NCBI GenBank assembly: GCA_964017065.1
Contig: OZ024784.1
Coordinates: 8,227,152 to 8,291,151, forward strand
Source of the DNA: Haliclona indistincta
Taxonomy: Eukaryota; Porifera; Demospongiae; Haplosclerida; Chalinidae
Direction of reading: 5' to 3'
DNA: 64,000 nt
Made by a program: the position numbers and the translations under genes. Shown piece after piece: positions 1 through 12,100 of the stretch; position 1 is the first letter of the stretch; each line of letters starts with the position of its first letter. The notes under the pieces were generated by a model. It searched no databases. It was given only the letters and a program-made list of their open reading frames with translations, and was not told where the DNA came from.

Positions 1-2670
1 GGTGTATGTATTATTAGTACAAAACTAGACGGATTGCAAGGGCAATGTGAGGCGAGCCTGAGTACACCTGATTGACAATGTAGTATAACAATATATTTGT
101 TAATGCTGTATAGAATATTATAGTTCAAAATACAGACTCTTTGTTCTGTTATGTGTACTATTGCGACTACTACCTTGGCTACGTAGGCACTGGAGGGTTA
201 AGCATTTGGGTTCGTCTGTATGTATGTTTATATATATATGTGTGTGTACAAAAACGCGGCTGTTTACCGCCTTACTGCTCGAAGATTGTCATGAAATAGT
301 TTTGCAACAGCTTGGTTGTTCAATATTTATTCTTTAAAAGACGCCTGCGAAGTCGAGAAAGTCTTCTGTTGTGTGCTATGGCCATGTATTCCTAATAGCA
401 ACATCGCAGATTAGAACATTCCGGTGAGTGGGTGTACCACAATTATGAGACTGAGCAAAAACGTATAATTAAATGCATGCTGTAGCGTACCGTATAGCCG
501 GTTTTTTTCGCTGGTCAAATAATTCGTTAGCCAAATTTTGGCTGGGTCTAATTTTCGTCACAGAGCCACGTCACAGAACTTTTTAAATAGGCAAAAAGAA
601 TTTTTCGAAATCTAATTTTTGACTTGCACCAGCCGTTCGAAAATTAAATCCACATGAAAATAATCGGCTATACGGTATGTGTTCACTGAACTCTAGTTAT
701 ACTAGTGCTATTGTAGTATATAAATTAAAGCTACACATGCGCTTATACGTCCGTATACCGCGCGCACATGTACATGTTGTGCAAAAATAATTTCCATCAT
801 GGCTGCTATTAAGTGTGAGCTTGACGTGTCTGAACTGAACCAGTATACAGCATGGGTTTCCCTCCATGGAAGAGTCTTGGAGATGTCTCACTGAACAATG
901 AAGAACTAAAGTATGGTGAAGGTCAAGTGAGCAAAGTCAAAGCAGTGTATTGTTTGATACAACACATAAAGCCGAATTGGCGAAGAGATAGAGAGCGTTG
1001 AGTATTTTGTAAAAAAAGACAGGCGGCAATAGCTTTGAAATCGTTCTGATAAGTCTAAGTCATGATTAAAGATGGATGGAGTTGCTGTTAAAACTAGATT
1101 TCTAATGAACACATACCTGTGCGCTGAGCTAAGATCTACACAGTTAGTACACGACTGCCAGCATTACTGCATTATTACTTCATTACCATCATTACTGCAA
1201 CAGCTAGTCCATAGACAGCTCCAGATAAATTGATGATAGCATAGCTACCATACATGCACTAACAGTTGATTGGCACATCACGGAAGGCCTCAAGAAAGAC
1301 TGATCAAAGGCCTCAAGAAGTTTAACCATGGCTTTGATGTACGGTACATGTGAGACTGAGTGAGGACATCGATATGGATATAGAGGTTGGGTGACACACC
1401 CACAATATCGTAAAGTGCTCTTACAAGGAAACGTAGCTTTAGAAAGCCATGAATTAACCGCTCGAGCAAGGCTTGCCAGCACAAAAAAACGTCTTCATAG
1501 GACTATACATTCAGTAAAGAAGCTGCAGAGAGTGTTTCCGTGGAGATTTTCAAGCGGTAAGACGTAAACAAACGTGTTTTTTGACGACACACATATATAT
1601 ATACGCATATAGATGGACACAAACACATAACCCTCCCGCATACTGCACACGGGTAAAAAGAGAATGATCTAGCCAAGTTAAAGATATTGCAGGCAATTTA
1701 GGTGCGAAACTTAACATTACAGGTAAATCGTTTCTGTCATTACAGGTGAAGTTAGTGAGGTGAAGCCAGCAGCAAAAACATATGGTATTCAGAAGCAATA
1801 ATGCATTATCAATGATGATCTAAAGAAGCTTATCGCTTATTAGTATGAGAGGAAATGGTTGGCAAGGTCAAATGTACATGTACCAAATAAAAGTGTTACA
1901 GTGTTACAATTGCCAGAAGTATTTCTACCACTAACGCATTGTTAGTTGATGATAGCGACACTCAAGTTTGTGAGAAAGAAGATGTCAACATTTCTACTAG
2001 AACAACCGCCTGGACATCAGTCAGATGCATCACGCTCGGCTAGATCACCGGCAGCTCAATCTAGGTGGCGTAGAGGTATTTCATCATGGAGTGGCAGGAT
2101 TCCAACAAGCTATAAAGCCACACAGCTATAATTGTCTGCAACAAGTTGCGCAGAATAGAAATGTTTCTATTTTCAGACTTCAAAGGAATACTGCTTCTGC
2201 TAGATAACCTAGAACCAGCAAGCACCATCGCCACTCTCGCATATTGTACAAGTGGAATAGCAATTCAGATTGGCCATGTGGATGTCTCAGAGGTGAATAC
2301 AAAGCTTTTTGAGCTGAGAAACAGGTGTTGGATTTAACGCCTTGATGTGATTTCTATCAATAGTCTAGAGCCACTCATTATTAGCCATCCGCATGTTTGA
2401 CCATAATATTATAAATACGAAGTAACCATAATACGCTACATAGTATTATACTTTACTAGAGAGACGAGTTGCTGCTGGCATCATACACGATGCGAGTGAG
2501 TGGTATTGTCACGAGACTTCAGTCGCGCGATGAAAGTCGCCTTGTGTATGGTGGCCTTCACACATGATTCTTAAAGAAGAGCGAGATTTTCGAATTTAGA
2601 TTGATACTTTTATATAAACTCAAAAACAATTTTAAGGATAAATTATTCTGCACTCCTTGGTGCTGCTTAC
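1..2670. other. No recognised gene (region downstream of the visible USP10 exons)
   Basis: Only short open frames without recognisable similarity or convincing splice sites occur here, on either strand. I looked on the minus strand for the missing second half of the USP10 peptidase domain, including the LHLKRF and GGHYT-type motifs, and did not find it. The stretch may be a long USP10 intron or a break before the next exons. It contains one MITE at 488-677. Otherwise I see nothing. Confidence 0.5.
488..677. mobile_element. 190 bp MITE with TACCGTATAGCCG terminal inverted repeats
   Basis: The left end reads TACCGTATAGCCGGTTTTTT and the right end is its inverted partner, CGGCTATACGGTA, with matching T-rich sequence next to it. 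The interior is AT-rich and non-coding. This structure is typical of a non-autonomous DNA transposon. A TA target site is possible but cannot be separated from the terminal bases. Confidence 0.75.
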
Positions 2671-5600
2671 CTGTACATCTAGCTGCAATGAGAAGAATGG
2701 CTCTACTGTAACAGACTCCTTCTTGTGTTGTCTAGTTACTGAAGACTGTAGCTTGCCCCCAAATATTTCACTAATTAGTGATTCAGAATAAGCCATCTGA
2801 AAACAAAATGAGATAATTGCAGTGAGTGAGCTGTGTGAAACTCCTCTATCAAAATATTTTGTTTGATAAACAGTGTAGAAATAGTCATGTTTGTTGAGGT
2901 TAATGTAAAAAGGCTATCCACAAACTACAGAATATTTTCATCTTTAAAATCAAATGTGTCTGTGTAAACAAAACGCCAATATTTTCGTTTTCAGTCAACA
3001 GATCTCATGTGACAATACTAACTCACTCTTCTAGTGATGGTAGACCTGTTACGAGGTCCCACCTCCTGCCATTCCTCCTCATCCTTTGCCTCCTCTGACA
3101 TTTTCTCTTCCTCCTCTTCTCCTGACTTATCATTCTCTTCTGATGAGGGAGAGACAGCTTCCCTAGCTGCAATGAGCTCATCATGAAGATGGTTGAGAAT
3201 ACAACCAAGAAACTCTTCAGCATCTTCTTGTCGTCCCTACAGCAGAGAACACTAGAACTGTGCACGTACAAAATGAGCAGAATAGCTATTGAAATTCGAA
3301 ACTAGTGCTGAATGCAACAGTCAATTTTTTAGCCTTCACTAAAAGAAGCTGCTATACAGTAACTTCCACACGTGCTATACCTTCACTGACAGACCGCACT
3401 TGATTCTAGTCAGCATCTCATACACGCCCAGTGGTTTGAAGGGATCCCCATACAGCAGCTCTCCCTTGCCTCCTCTCTTCCTACGACCAACTACCCTAGA
3501 TTCTGAAAACAGTAACTTAAATTACTAAAGTTTAGCATGTAAAATTAATATTCAAGTCATAAAATTAATGCTATTGAACACCAACACAGGTTAGAATAAT
3601 TATGTAGCAGACGATAAGTAAACAGACATGCTAGTGTGTGTAGTTAAGAAGGAAAGAAAATCAAGGAAAAAAGTAGGAAGAAATGCTATACCCTGATCAG
3701 TAGGTGAGCCATCTTTTCCACAGTAAGGATAAAATGTGTTCGCAAAATGAATTCTGAAGAGAAAGATAACATCATTCAATAGGCTGGATAGGCATGCTAC
3801 AGCTGCCACTAGCATGAAACAAACAGTGCAAAATAAACCAGATAGTGCAAAGGAGCTTCAGCTAGAACAAACAACATAGATCAAAAAGATTCCACAAGCA
3901 GCTATTATGAAGTGTTTATGAGATGAAGCCACAACAAGGTATGCATCATACACTGGTTACATTACATGTACAAGGGTAAGGCGTAAAATTTAGAGCGTAG
4001 ACCGTAAAGCACTAATGCGTTAAAATGTCATTAAGTCTTTGATCATGCTCCATTGTGTGAATAAATACCAGTGACTTGACACATTAGTGACAGCAAGGTA
4101 ACGCTTTACACTCAAATCTTCCTTGCAAGAAGTAATAAAACCTCTGTATTAACATGCAGTAACTGCTTACAGACTATCGGTGACAACAGTAGAGGAGGAG
4201 ACAGTGTTATCAGTTGTCTTCAAGGAGTGCAAGAGGTTGTAAAATGAAGGACAACTGATGAGAGCTTGCAATGGCTAACAAAATATGAAAACACATGATA
4301 GAACAAGCAGCAACACCATAGCTACACACTCACAGCATGAACATAGCACAGGTGACCTGAGTTAATGAGACCACGAGGAGTGAGACTGACTGGTTGATGA
4401 GAGACTGACGCACTGGCTAGCTGTTCTGTAATAAGAGACAAAAACATGGGACAGAGAACCAAGACTAGCTTACCACCAAGTTGCTTCAGTCTTGACGAGG
4501 TTGCAGGTATATCTAAGTTCAATTCGCTATCTTTTCCTTCAATTTTTTGACTAGGTGCTATGGAGCGAACACTAGGTGGAGGTGTGGTTTCACGAGTACT
4601 TGACGACATGGCCGTGAGTGATACTGAAGAGGAACTGCTACCACTCTGTTTACCAACCACTGCCGCCCATGATCGCGTGGGCAGTGATGGACATGACACT
4701 GTCTCATGAGTAGCTGATGATCGTCTGGTGGAGGATGCCTCATGAGATTGACTACTGTCTTTACTGGTCACTTGGCTACTATGAGTCTCTTCACTCTCCT
4801 CACATTCACTTGAAGGTGCTATAAACCCACTGCTCTCACCAGACAAACTGCTAGCATCAGCTGGCTCTCTAGAGAGGGGTGGTGATTCAACAAGGTCTCT
4901 CTCACTGACAGGACTGCCAGCATCTCTCCCTTCTTGTTGAGTGGGAGAGTAAGTCTTCTGATAGTCATCTCCTCGCTCACTGACATAGCCACTACTGCAT
5001 GATACTGGTGGATCATTGGTGTCCTGAGTGATAGTGATAGGTGTAAGAGCATCAGACAATGGTGAAGCAGCAACAGGAGAGGACTGCTGTTCAGTCTGTG
5101 GCCACGAGCTAGGATTGGCTGAGAGTGGAGGAGAGGAGGGAGCTGGTGAGGAAGGAGAGGAAGCAACCAAGACTGGGCTTTGTGAGAGAGGAAGAGATGA
5201 AGGTGGTGGAGGAGGAGCATGAGTTGCTTCCTGTTGTGGTTGCCAATCAACCTTTCTGATTATAGATAGATTCTGAGACTGTGGGACAAACTCCTTTGCA
5301 TGAACATTGAGCTTTGAAGGGGGTTTAGTACTTGGAGAAAATGATGTAGATGGGGAAGAAGGGGTGGGCATAGCATTGGTTGAGGGAGTGAGTGGAGGTG
5401 GTGTAGAGCTTGAAGGAGAAACATTGAACAAGGGACTGCTACCAAACTGGATGTGGTCAGAGAGAACAGGAGATGAGAAGTGAAACACTGGACTGCATGC
5501 TGGCAGGCTGCTCCGGGGCTGAGTATGACCTGCTGACATCAAAAAGAATGGAAATACACATTTTATAGATAGCACACACGACACACACACACGTTCAACA

Positions 5601-5861
5601 TACCTGAAGTAGAACTAACGGGTCGCTTGGAACAAATAAACTAGACAGAAATAAGTGAAGAGCTGTGTGACACAACAGCAATACCATACATACCTCTACT
5701 GGTTTATTGTTAGTTTGGTTGTTGTACAATTGATCAACTTCATCATCACTAAAACTACCAAACCCAACACCCTGCAAGCAAATGAAGTACTGTGGTAACA
5801 AGTAAAAAACCAATGCACTTACGTCCATTCTTTGTTTGGCTGCTTCAGCTGAAGTGCTCAT
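2671..5861 (-). CDS. USP10: Ubiquitin carboxyl-terminal hydrolase 10 (USP10), 3'-partial
   Basis: USP10 is a cytosolic deubiquitinase that acts on ribosomal and signalling substrates and binds G3BP. Ten coding exons, with all phases consistent, give 637 codons: 5823-5861, 5694-5771, 5604-5625, 4474-5529, 4334-4425, 4171-4274, 3692-3753, 3381-3502, 3027-3236 and 2671-2796. The N-terminus has a VGFGSFSDDE segment that matches the G3BP-binding FGDF region of USP10. The large exon holds a PAM2-like motif (LNVHAKEFVP) and a long Ser/Pro-rich stretch. The peptidase begins at PVSLTPRGLI and has the catalytic Cys in HLCYVHA. GRQEDAEEFLGCILN and IFGGKLQSSV also match USP10. The His/Asp half is absent from the window. 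A donor (GTAAGC) at 6016-6021 and an acceptor near 5882 indicate a 5'UTR intron. The identity is secure; the missing 3' end is the main caveat. Confidence 0.9.
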
Positions 5862-6190
5862 GCTCTCTTTGTACGCACCTAATGAAAAGGAGACAAGTGA
5901 CCATGTGATCCACAACGTACTGACAGGAAGTTATATATAGGTCAAGATAGTACGGCGTTGTGCCGTGCTCTGCTTGCGTGTTCAGCTAAAAATGTATCAG
6001 CTACTTTAAAAAGCTTACCTGATACTATAAACACAATTAAGAGAGCATAGAGAAGGTGCAGCAACAGCTAACAACCAAACTTCAACAACTATCTCGTTCC
6101 GGTAGCCATTTTCTACGCATGCTAGAGATCACGTGATCGGTACTTAGCTAGACACGCCCCTAGGCTTAGTGAAAGGTGTGGCTGAGGCAC
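5862..6190. promoter_or_regulatory. Divergent promoter between USP10 and PYURF
   Basis: About 330 bp separate the start codons of the minus-strand USP10 and plus-strand PYURF genes. The USP10 5'UTR exon and its intron occupy roughly 5882-6110, so the true core promoter is short. I see no TATA box that I would defend. The role is inferred from the head-to-head arrangement. Confidence 0.4.
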
Positions 6191-7374
6191 ATGGCAGTTT
6201 TCGGAGCAGTTTTCATGTTTTCAGCCAGAAGACAGCTGTATACTCTACTCAGACACCCTAGAAGATGGGTAAGCAATCCAGGGTCATCATTACGGCTAGA
6301 GAAAGAGTTAATGGATGTTCTGGTGTGTCCACTAAGCAAGGAACCACTGAGGTACGTACTACCACATGCACCATATAGACCCCCCTTAGTGGCTAATTGG
6401 TGACCGCAATGCATATTAAGGGACTACACGGCGAACTATAGAAACGGCTCGATTTGCGTGCTGTTTTGTCTGCCTCACCATCTAGTACTTCACAGCGACC
6501 TTACCAACTGCTGGGCGGTCCTAGGGTGGAGCTAGAGGGCCGAGGGACCCAAATGTTTTACGACATAGTTTTTCTTTAATTTAAAGGTAGCAACCAGGGT
6601 GGGTGGGAGGGGGGAGGGCGGGCAAGCGAAGCGGGTGAACCTTGCCTACCTCTGGCGCCACAAATGACCTTGCTGCGTTCTTAGCTGACCTCTGTAGCTC
6701 AATTCTTGTGCAAACCACGAAACTAATTAAATATTCGCGGCCTTGTGACTGACAGACTGAACACTTTACGCAAAAATGCATGCATACGTTTGCTCACCAC
6801 GAGCCATTCAGTTCACAAATCCATTTTGGTAGGCGTGGCTTGTCCGCTCATTGAATAAAATTTTTACTCTTTCTACAGTGTTTGCTCCGCCCACAAGCAG
6901 ATTTGTGAGTTTCTTTGATGATAACTGTCTTTGACCACGCTTTGTTTGCCCGAAGAAACTGAAATTTTCGTCATTCTGATGTTCGACGTGTAGTCCCTTA
7001 ATATCTTTACTGTTGTACAAAAATTCTAATTTTAGCTGGAATCTTGCTTTTTCTGCCACCGACAACGTTTTTGCGTAGGCCATAACATCGTTCTTGCCCC
7101 ATAAAATGGCATATGCGCCAGTATGGGTGTGACTAGAATACTCGCTGGAATATTATTTTCATTGTATTACAGTACGGCCACACCAATTAGCCACTAAGGG
7201 GTCTATAAAGCAGTTTGCTATCTGGTTCATTACTGCAGGTATGATGAAGCTACTGGAGAGTTGGTGTGTGACACACTACGAGTGGTGTATCCCATCAGGA
7301 GAGGGATACCTGTTCTCACTCCTGCTGATGGTAGAATACAAGACAAACCAACCACACCCAACATCAACAAATAA
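6191..7374 (+). CDS. PYURF: PREY/PYURF, Trm112-like mitochondrial protein
   Basis: Two exons (6191-6351 and 7239-7374) encode 98 residues. The start is the first ATG of the frame, followed by a basic, hydrophobic N-terminus compatible with a mitochondrial presequence. The core has LMDVLVCPLSKEPLRYDEAT and then VVYPIRRGIPVL, the pattern of PREY-type Trm112-like proteins (LLEFLVCPLSKKPLRY and AYPIIDGIPNM in the human protein). PREY is known as a mitochondrial partner of methyltransferases. Length is close to the human 114 residues. An AATAAA overlaps the stop codon. The single intron is almost entirely filled by a terminal-inverted-repeat element. The gene converges on MTX1, with 95 bp between stop codons. 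Confidence 0.88.
6374..7207. mobile_element. 834 bp terminal-inverted-repeat element in the PYURF intron
   Basis: The ends are inverted: TATAGACC, then CTTAGTGGCTAATTGGTG on the left, matching the complement of CACCAATTAGCCACTAAGGG on the right, apart from a small C-run indel. The interior has short frames and no recognisable transposase. Without it the intron would be about 53 bp, the usual size here, so it looks like an insertion into an older small intron. Confidence 0.7.
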
Positions 7375-7469
7375 ATTAAATTGCTCTATAGTGAAATACG
7401 ATCATCAAGAACTTAAGCATCAACACTTTAATATTGATAATAACAACACTATAATTATACATAAACAAT

Positions 7470-8949
7470 CTAGTCCATAGTGCTGCTGATGTTAGTGGTG
7501 GTGGTTTGTGCTCTGGCTGCTATATTAGACCACCATTCTGACATTCTCTTGAATAGTCCCACTCTCACACCTTGCACAACTAGCACCGTCACAGCCACAC
7601 CAGCAAATCCCCACACAAGAGGATCTTTCCAGAATGGAACTGATGTCTTAATCACTGAAGACACCATAGGCTCTGGAGAGAAGAACAAAGTGCTATGTAT
7701 TATAGCTCCCATAGGACATACTTCTTTTCATATTAGGGAAAGCTAGGCTACGAATTTGGTCACAGAAAGCAACAAGGTTGTGGCAAGAATTTAATTTGTG
7801 CTGCAGGACATTATCACCAGGTAGAGTATACTGAAGAATGATCTCCAGGTAGCCAAACACCATGGCGTCCAGACTGCTCATCCTGCAGAGAGACGACGAT
7901 CAGGCTCACTTTAAGCATAGTTAGCAACTCACTTTCCTCCAAAGAAAAATGGTTTTTCTCCTAGTCTGGTTGCCAAGAGTGATATACACTCTTCTGCACT
8001 ATTCAACAACTAAAAAAATACAAAAGAAAACAAAATGTTGAATCAACAGATGACTATAATTAGCAGACATGTTCCTTCAAAATTGGCATTCTCAGAAGGC
8101 GATAACAGACCTCTATCTTTCTTTGTTCAAGAGTTGTGTCACTGGGCAGCTGGTCGGTCATCAGCTCTTGTTGGACTCGGCGGTGTCTCCATGACAACAA
8201 TATCATAGTGAGAGGAAACATTGTAGCTTTGCTGTACCACGTGCGAGTGAGCTCTAGATAGTTCTTGCTATCCAACCAGTGAAGATAAAGCTGCCATGCA
8301 AATAAATAATTATAAAGCTGCCATGCAAATAAATAATTATAAATAGATCTATTGGTTTCAACTCCTGACTAGCAGTGTACTGGAAAATTAAAAGCACTCA
8401 ATTCTTACCACAGCAGGTTTCAGTCTGTCTCTCAATAGTGCAGTGAATGCAGTCACTTCAGCGCACTGTTCCTTATTGAGGTACTGATCTAGATTGATGG
8501 CCTAATAGAATCAGATTTACATTGCAATTTTGAAAAATGAGCTCATTCAAGTCATGTAGCTGCAACAAATACAGCTCACAAAGTGAGTATTCTGTTACTA
8601 ACATGATGATGTATCAAATGATCTGCTATTCCTTCTGCGGTCGATATCACTGCTCCAGTGGACAGGAGAGCAGGGAATCGTCTAGTAGGCGAATCCCAGA
8701 ATTTACAAGAAGTAGTAATATCCACAGTATTTTCAGTACCAGCCAAGCGCAAGAGAGTCTGTAAAGAGACGAAAAACATTTTCTCTACATGCCTTCAACT
8801 AGTTCAAGATTAATATCGATCATAAATCTATAGACTTGTTATTGACATTATAAATAGCTTCTTACCAGCAGCTGTAAGCTCTCTGGCTCAACAGAACCCA
8901 CGTACTCGTCTCCAGAGTGGAGGTACAGTCTACCAGCAGTAGCAGCCAT
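7470..8949 (-). CDS. MTX1: Metaxin-1-like outer mitochondrial membrane protein
   Basis: Metaxins are SAM-complex partners that help import and insert beta-barrel proteins at the mitochondrial outer membrane. Seven exons in consistent phase encode 317 residues: 8866-8949, 8603-8758, 8409-8501, 8111-8290, 7933-8009, 7722-7882 and 7470-7672. Recognisable blocks are the N-terminal thioredoxin/GST-like part (KFWDSPTRRFPALLSTGAVI), LYLHWLDSKNYLELTRTWYS, GEKPFFFGGKMSSLDAMVFG and HNLVAFCDQI, all in metaxin order. A hydrophobic segment near the C-terminus (VWGFAGVAVTVLVVQGV) fits the tail anchor. The last intron is only 49 bp. A 27 bp tandem duplication sits in the intron near 8290-8343. The start codon is 168 bp from the FHOD stop on the same strand. 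Confidence 0.9.
8287..8343. repeat. 27 bp tandem duplication in an MTX1 intron
   Basis: The unit AAAGCTGCCATGCAAATAAA plus TAATTAT occurs twice, head to tail. The first copy overlaps the 3' splice site region of MTX1 exon 4, so the duplication repeats the acceptor sequence (CAG on the minus strand). Confidence 0.8.
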
Positions 8950-9117
8950 GTCATACACGTGGGTGGAGTCGGGTGGAGTCAATACTTTAAAGAGCCTGAG
9001 CGAGCACATTTTTACAGTTGAAAACACTGTTTTTAGTATGGTACAAAATCAAACAAAAATTATCACAGTACATGGTTATGCAAAATTATCTGATTAATAA
9101 AAACAAAAATTAATATG

Positions 9118-12100
9118 TTATGCTTCTTGAGATATAGAGTTGTCCAATTGCTGATTTCCAGGAGTATTACTACCTGACAATGATTTATTGAATTGCTCTA
9201 TTTGTGCTAGTTCTTCAGGTTTGCCGATTGTTCTGCGAACTAGAAAAAGAGACAGAGAAAATTATAAAAATGAATAATATTAATAAATGAACAAATTAGC
9301 TGTCTCACCTATTCTTCTCATTCCGTTTGAAGCTGCTCTTCTTCGACCAACATGTTTCTTTGACTCTTTAAGTAGCTGATCTGCCAGAACTGACACAAGA
9401 TCCTCATCATCAGGCCTTTTACCACCATCTTGAGGATCTTCTTCTTGTAGCTTAGCCGGTGAGGCTGACACTCTAGCCTGTTACCAACAAAATACATGCA
9501 TTAATCAGGCTGAACACTACAAAGGACTGTTCTTACAATCAGCTTTCCCTTTGTCTTCTTCCTGTTCTGCTCTTGCTTCTTCCTAGCCATTCTCTGCAAC
9601 AACTTGTTGTGAGCAGTACGATACTCCATGGAGAAGTCACTGATCAGTTTAAAGAATGCATCAATCTACAATAAACACTATAATAAAATATATGATGTGC
9701 TCTTATAGTGCATTTCACCTTTTGTTGCTCAGCTTGTGAGTAATTCAATCCCATATACAACAACAGCTTCCTGAATCGATTTTGAACTCTTTTCTGGATA
9801 GTCTCCAGGACCCTCAAACGTTCCGCAGCATCAGTCAATGATTGGGCAGCTTTCATCTTCTTCTCCATACTAGCTGTGTCAGAACTCTCTTGGCGTGCAA
9901 TTGCTCGCAAGTATTTCCAGCTCTTGGCCAAGTCAGCAGTGAGACGATCGAGTTGTTGACGACGTTCAGACCAGTTAGTCTGCAAGAGAACAATAGAGTA
10001 CATACACATTATACATGACAGTACTACAAACCTTAGCTACTCTATGAACATGTGCCAGTTCAGAGTGTAGGTCACTGCTATCTGGAAACTTTTCTACTGT
10101 CAGTTCCACAATATGCACAAGCAATGGTGTCTTGTGCAAAGTGTCCTTCACATCTACAACTCTAGTGAGGTATTCCAGATCAAATGCTTTCTCCTGCTTT
10201 CCACTTAGAGCGTTGCCAATGCACAGTAGAGTACCAACAATTCTCCTGAGTGTCACACTCCCTCGAAGTTCTGTTACAGCCATTTTGAGGTCCATCAGAG
10301 AATCTGCTAGTTCTTCTTCAAGTGACTGGAATTGGTAGTTAAATCGCCACAGGCTCAGTCGAGCATTCAGCTCAGGAATAGAAGCTAATGTGAAGAGAAA
10401 GTCCTCTGCAGGACCGAGAGGAAGATCGGGGTGTGCTGTCCTCTTCTCCTGTATACTTGTTTTTTCTTCATCAGTAGGCATCAATGTCAACAGTAGTTTC
10501 TGAAGTGAACAACATGGCAAAGTGAAACCCAAGGGAAGATACACTTACGTCGACTATTTCTTTGGTGAATATGCTACTGTCCATGTTTAGAATGGCTGAT
10601 CTGATATGATGGGCTTTTGGCATCCTCTTAATCTCAATGAGAATATTGTTTGCTCTTCGTTGATCTAAGACAGTGATGCATTTTTGCTTGACAACAGGCT
10701 CCTGTAAAAAATCCATAGTTTTGTGCACTGACATGTATCTATTTAGTACATACCGTTATTTTCTTGTTTACTTCTATTTTTTGTGCAAAGAGTTTTAGAA
10801 ATCTGTCTTCAGGTACTTCAACATGTTCAAGATCACCCCAAAAGCTTCCGTGAATTTTTTGTACACTAGTAACAAGATTTTGCCTTTTCCATCGAAGCTG
10901 TTTTACACACCTACGGTCACCTGAATCCACTCCTTCACCTTAATTTAGAGGAAAAACAATGTTTGGTTGTTGTGTGTGTCTTACACTTACCTGGAATACC
11001 TGGAGGTGGTGGAGCACCAGGAGGAGGAGGAGGGGGAGGTGGTGCCCCAGGTGGAGGTGGTGGAGGAGGGGGAGCTCCAGGAGGTGGTGGTGGAGGAGGA
11101 GGACCTCCTGGAAATGGCGGTGGAGGCGGTGGAACTCCTCCTGGGCCAAATGAAGAAGTAGGTTGTACTACTGCTAGTACATCTTCTTCATCTGTTGCTG
11201 TCAAGTCAGTAAAGTCCATGTCATTAATTTTGAGTGCACGAAGCTTGATGTCTGTCGGAGCATAGGCCCACTCTAGTTCAGGAAAGTACTCCTCCTGTTC
11301 TTCCTCTACCGGCTTCGTCTTAAGGACAACATCGAAAAGTGGAGGGGGAGGAGGTGACTCTTGTTTTTTGATACGATGTATTTCCTTCTTCTGCTCTTCA
11401 ATTACAACTTCGTCATCATTCATGAGTGCCATCATTTTCTTTGTTTTGTCTGCAATAGTAGATTGTGTGTGAGTAGGTGAGAGTACTCGAGGAGGCTCAT
11501 CTGGCACCTCTGGTGGTGGTTGTGGTATAAATGATACAGGAGCAATGGGTTGGCGAACTGGAACTTGTTTTGGCTCAGGTGGCAGTGGTTGTGTGACTAT
11601 TACTCGAGCTACTGGTTGTACACGAGCAGGTTCTGGAGCTGGTGTTGACTCTTCTATTCTCTTCATTCTTGTTGATCTAGAGACATCAATAGGCTCTGGA
11701 GCAGGTGTAGGTGCTGGTGTAAATTGTTCTTTAGCAGATGGGGATTGGTTGTCCCATTTTGACATCGGTTGATTTCTGACTGTGACTGATGTTGTAGCTT
11801 TCGATGGCTGCGGTTCAGTCACAACTGGCTGCTTGTTGAGCAGTGAATTTGTCAGTGGCTGTTTTCTCTCATCGATTGTTGTATCTTTAACTTGTTGAGC
11901 GACTGGTTTAATATTCCTGGTTTCTTCACGGGAAGAAGTACTTGCATAGTTTTTGACTGGCTGTGAAGTAGATGAAGTGATTGAGACAGATATTGGACTC
12001 AATGGTGAAGTCAGAGGTGCTGGACTAGCAATTGAGCTGGTCTGATTAGAGGAAGAAACTGATGATGATGATATAGTACTAGGAGCAGGACTTGCTGTGG

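Noticed and set aside
1946..2337. Overlapping plus-strand frames as a small gene
   Set aside because: Short, with no similarity I recognise and no convincing splice or start context.
4819..5250. Alternative minus-strand 143-codon frame and plus-strand frame 5028-5222
   Set aside because: Out-of-frame shadows of the USP10 Ser/Pro-rich exon.
10959..11265. Glycine-rich or Trp/Arg-rich proteins on the plus strand
   Set aside because: They are the antisense of the FH1 polyproline tract.
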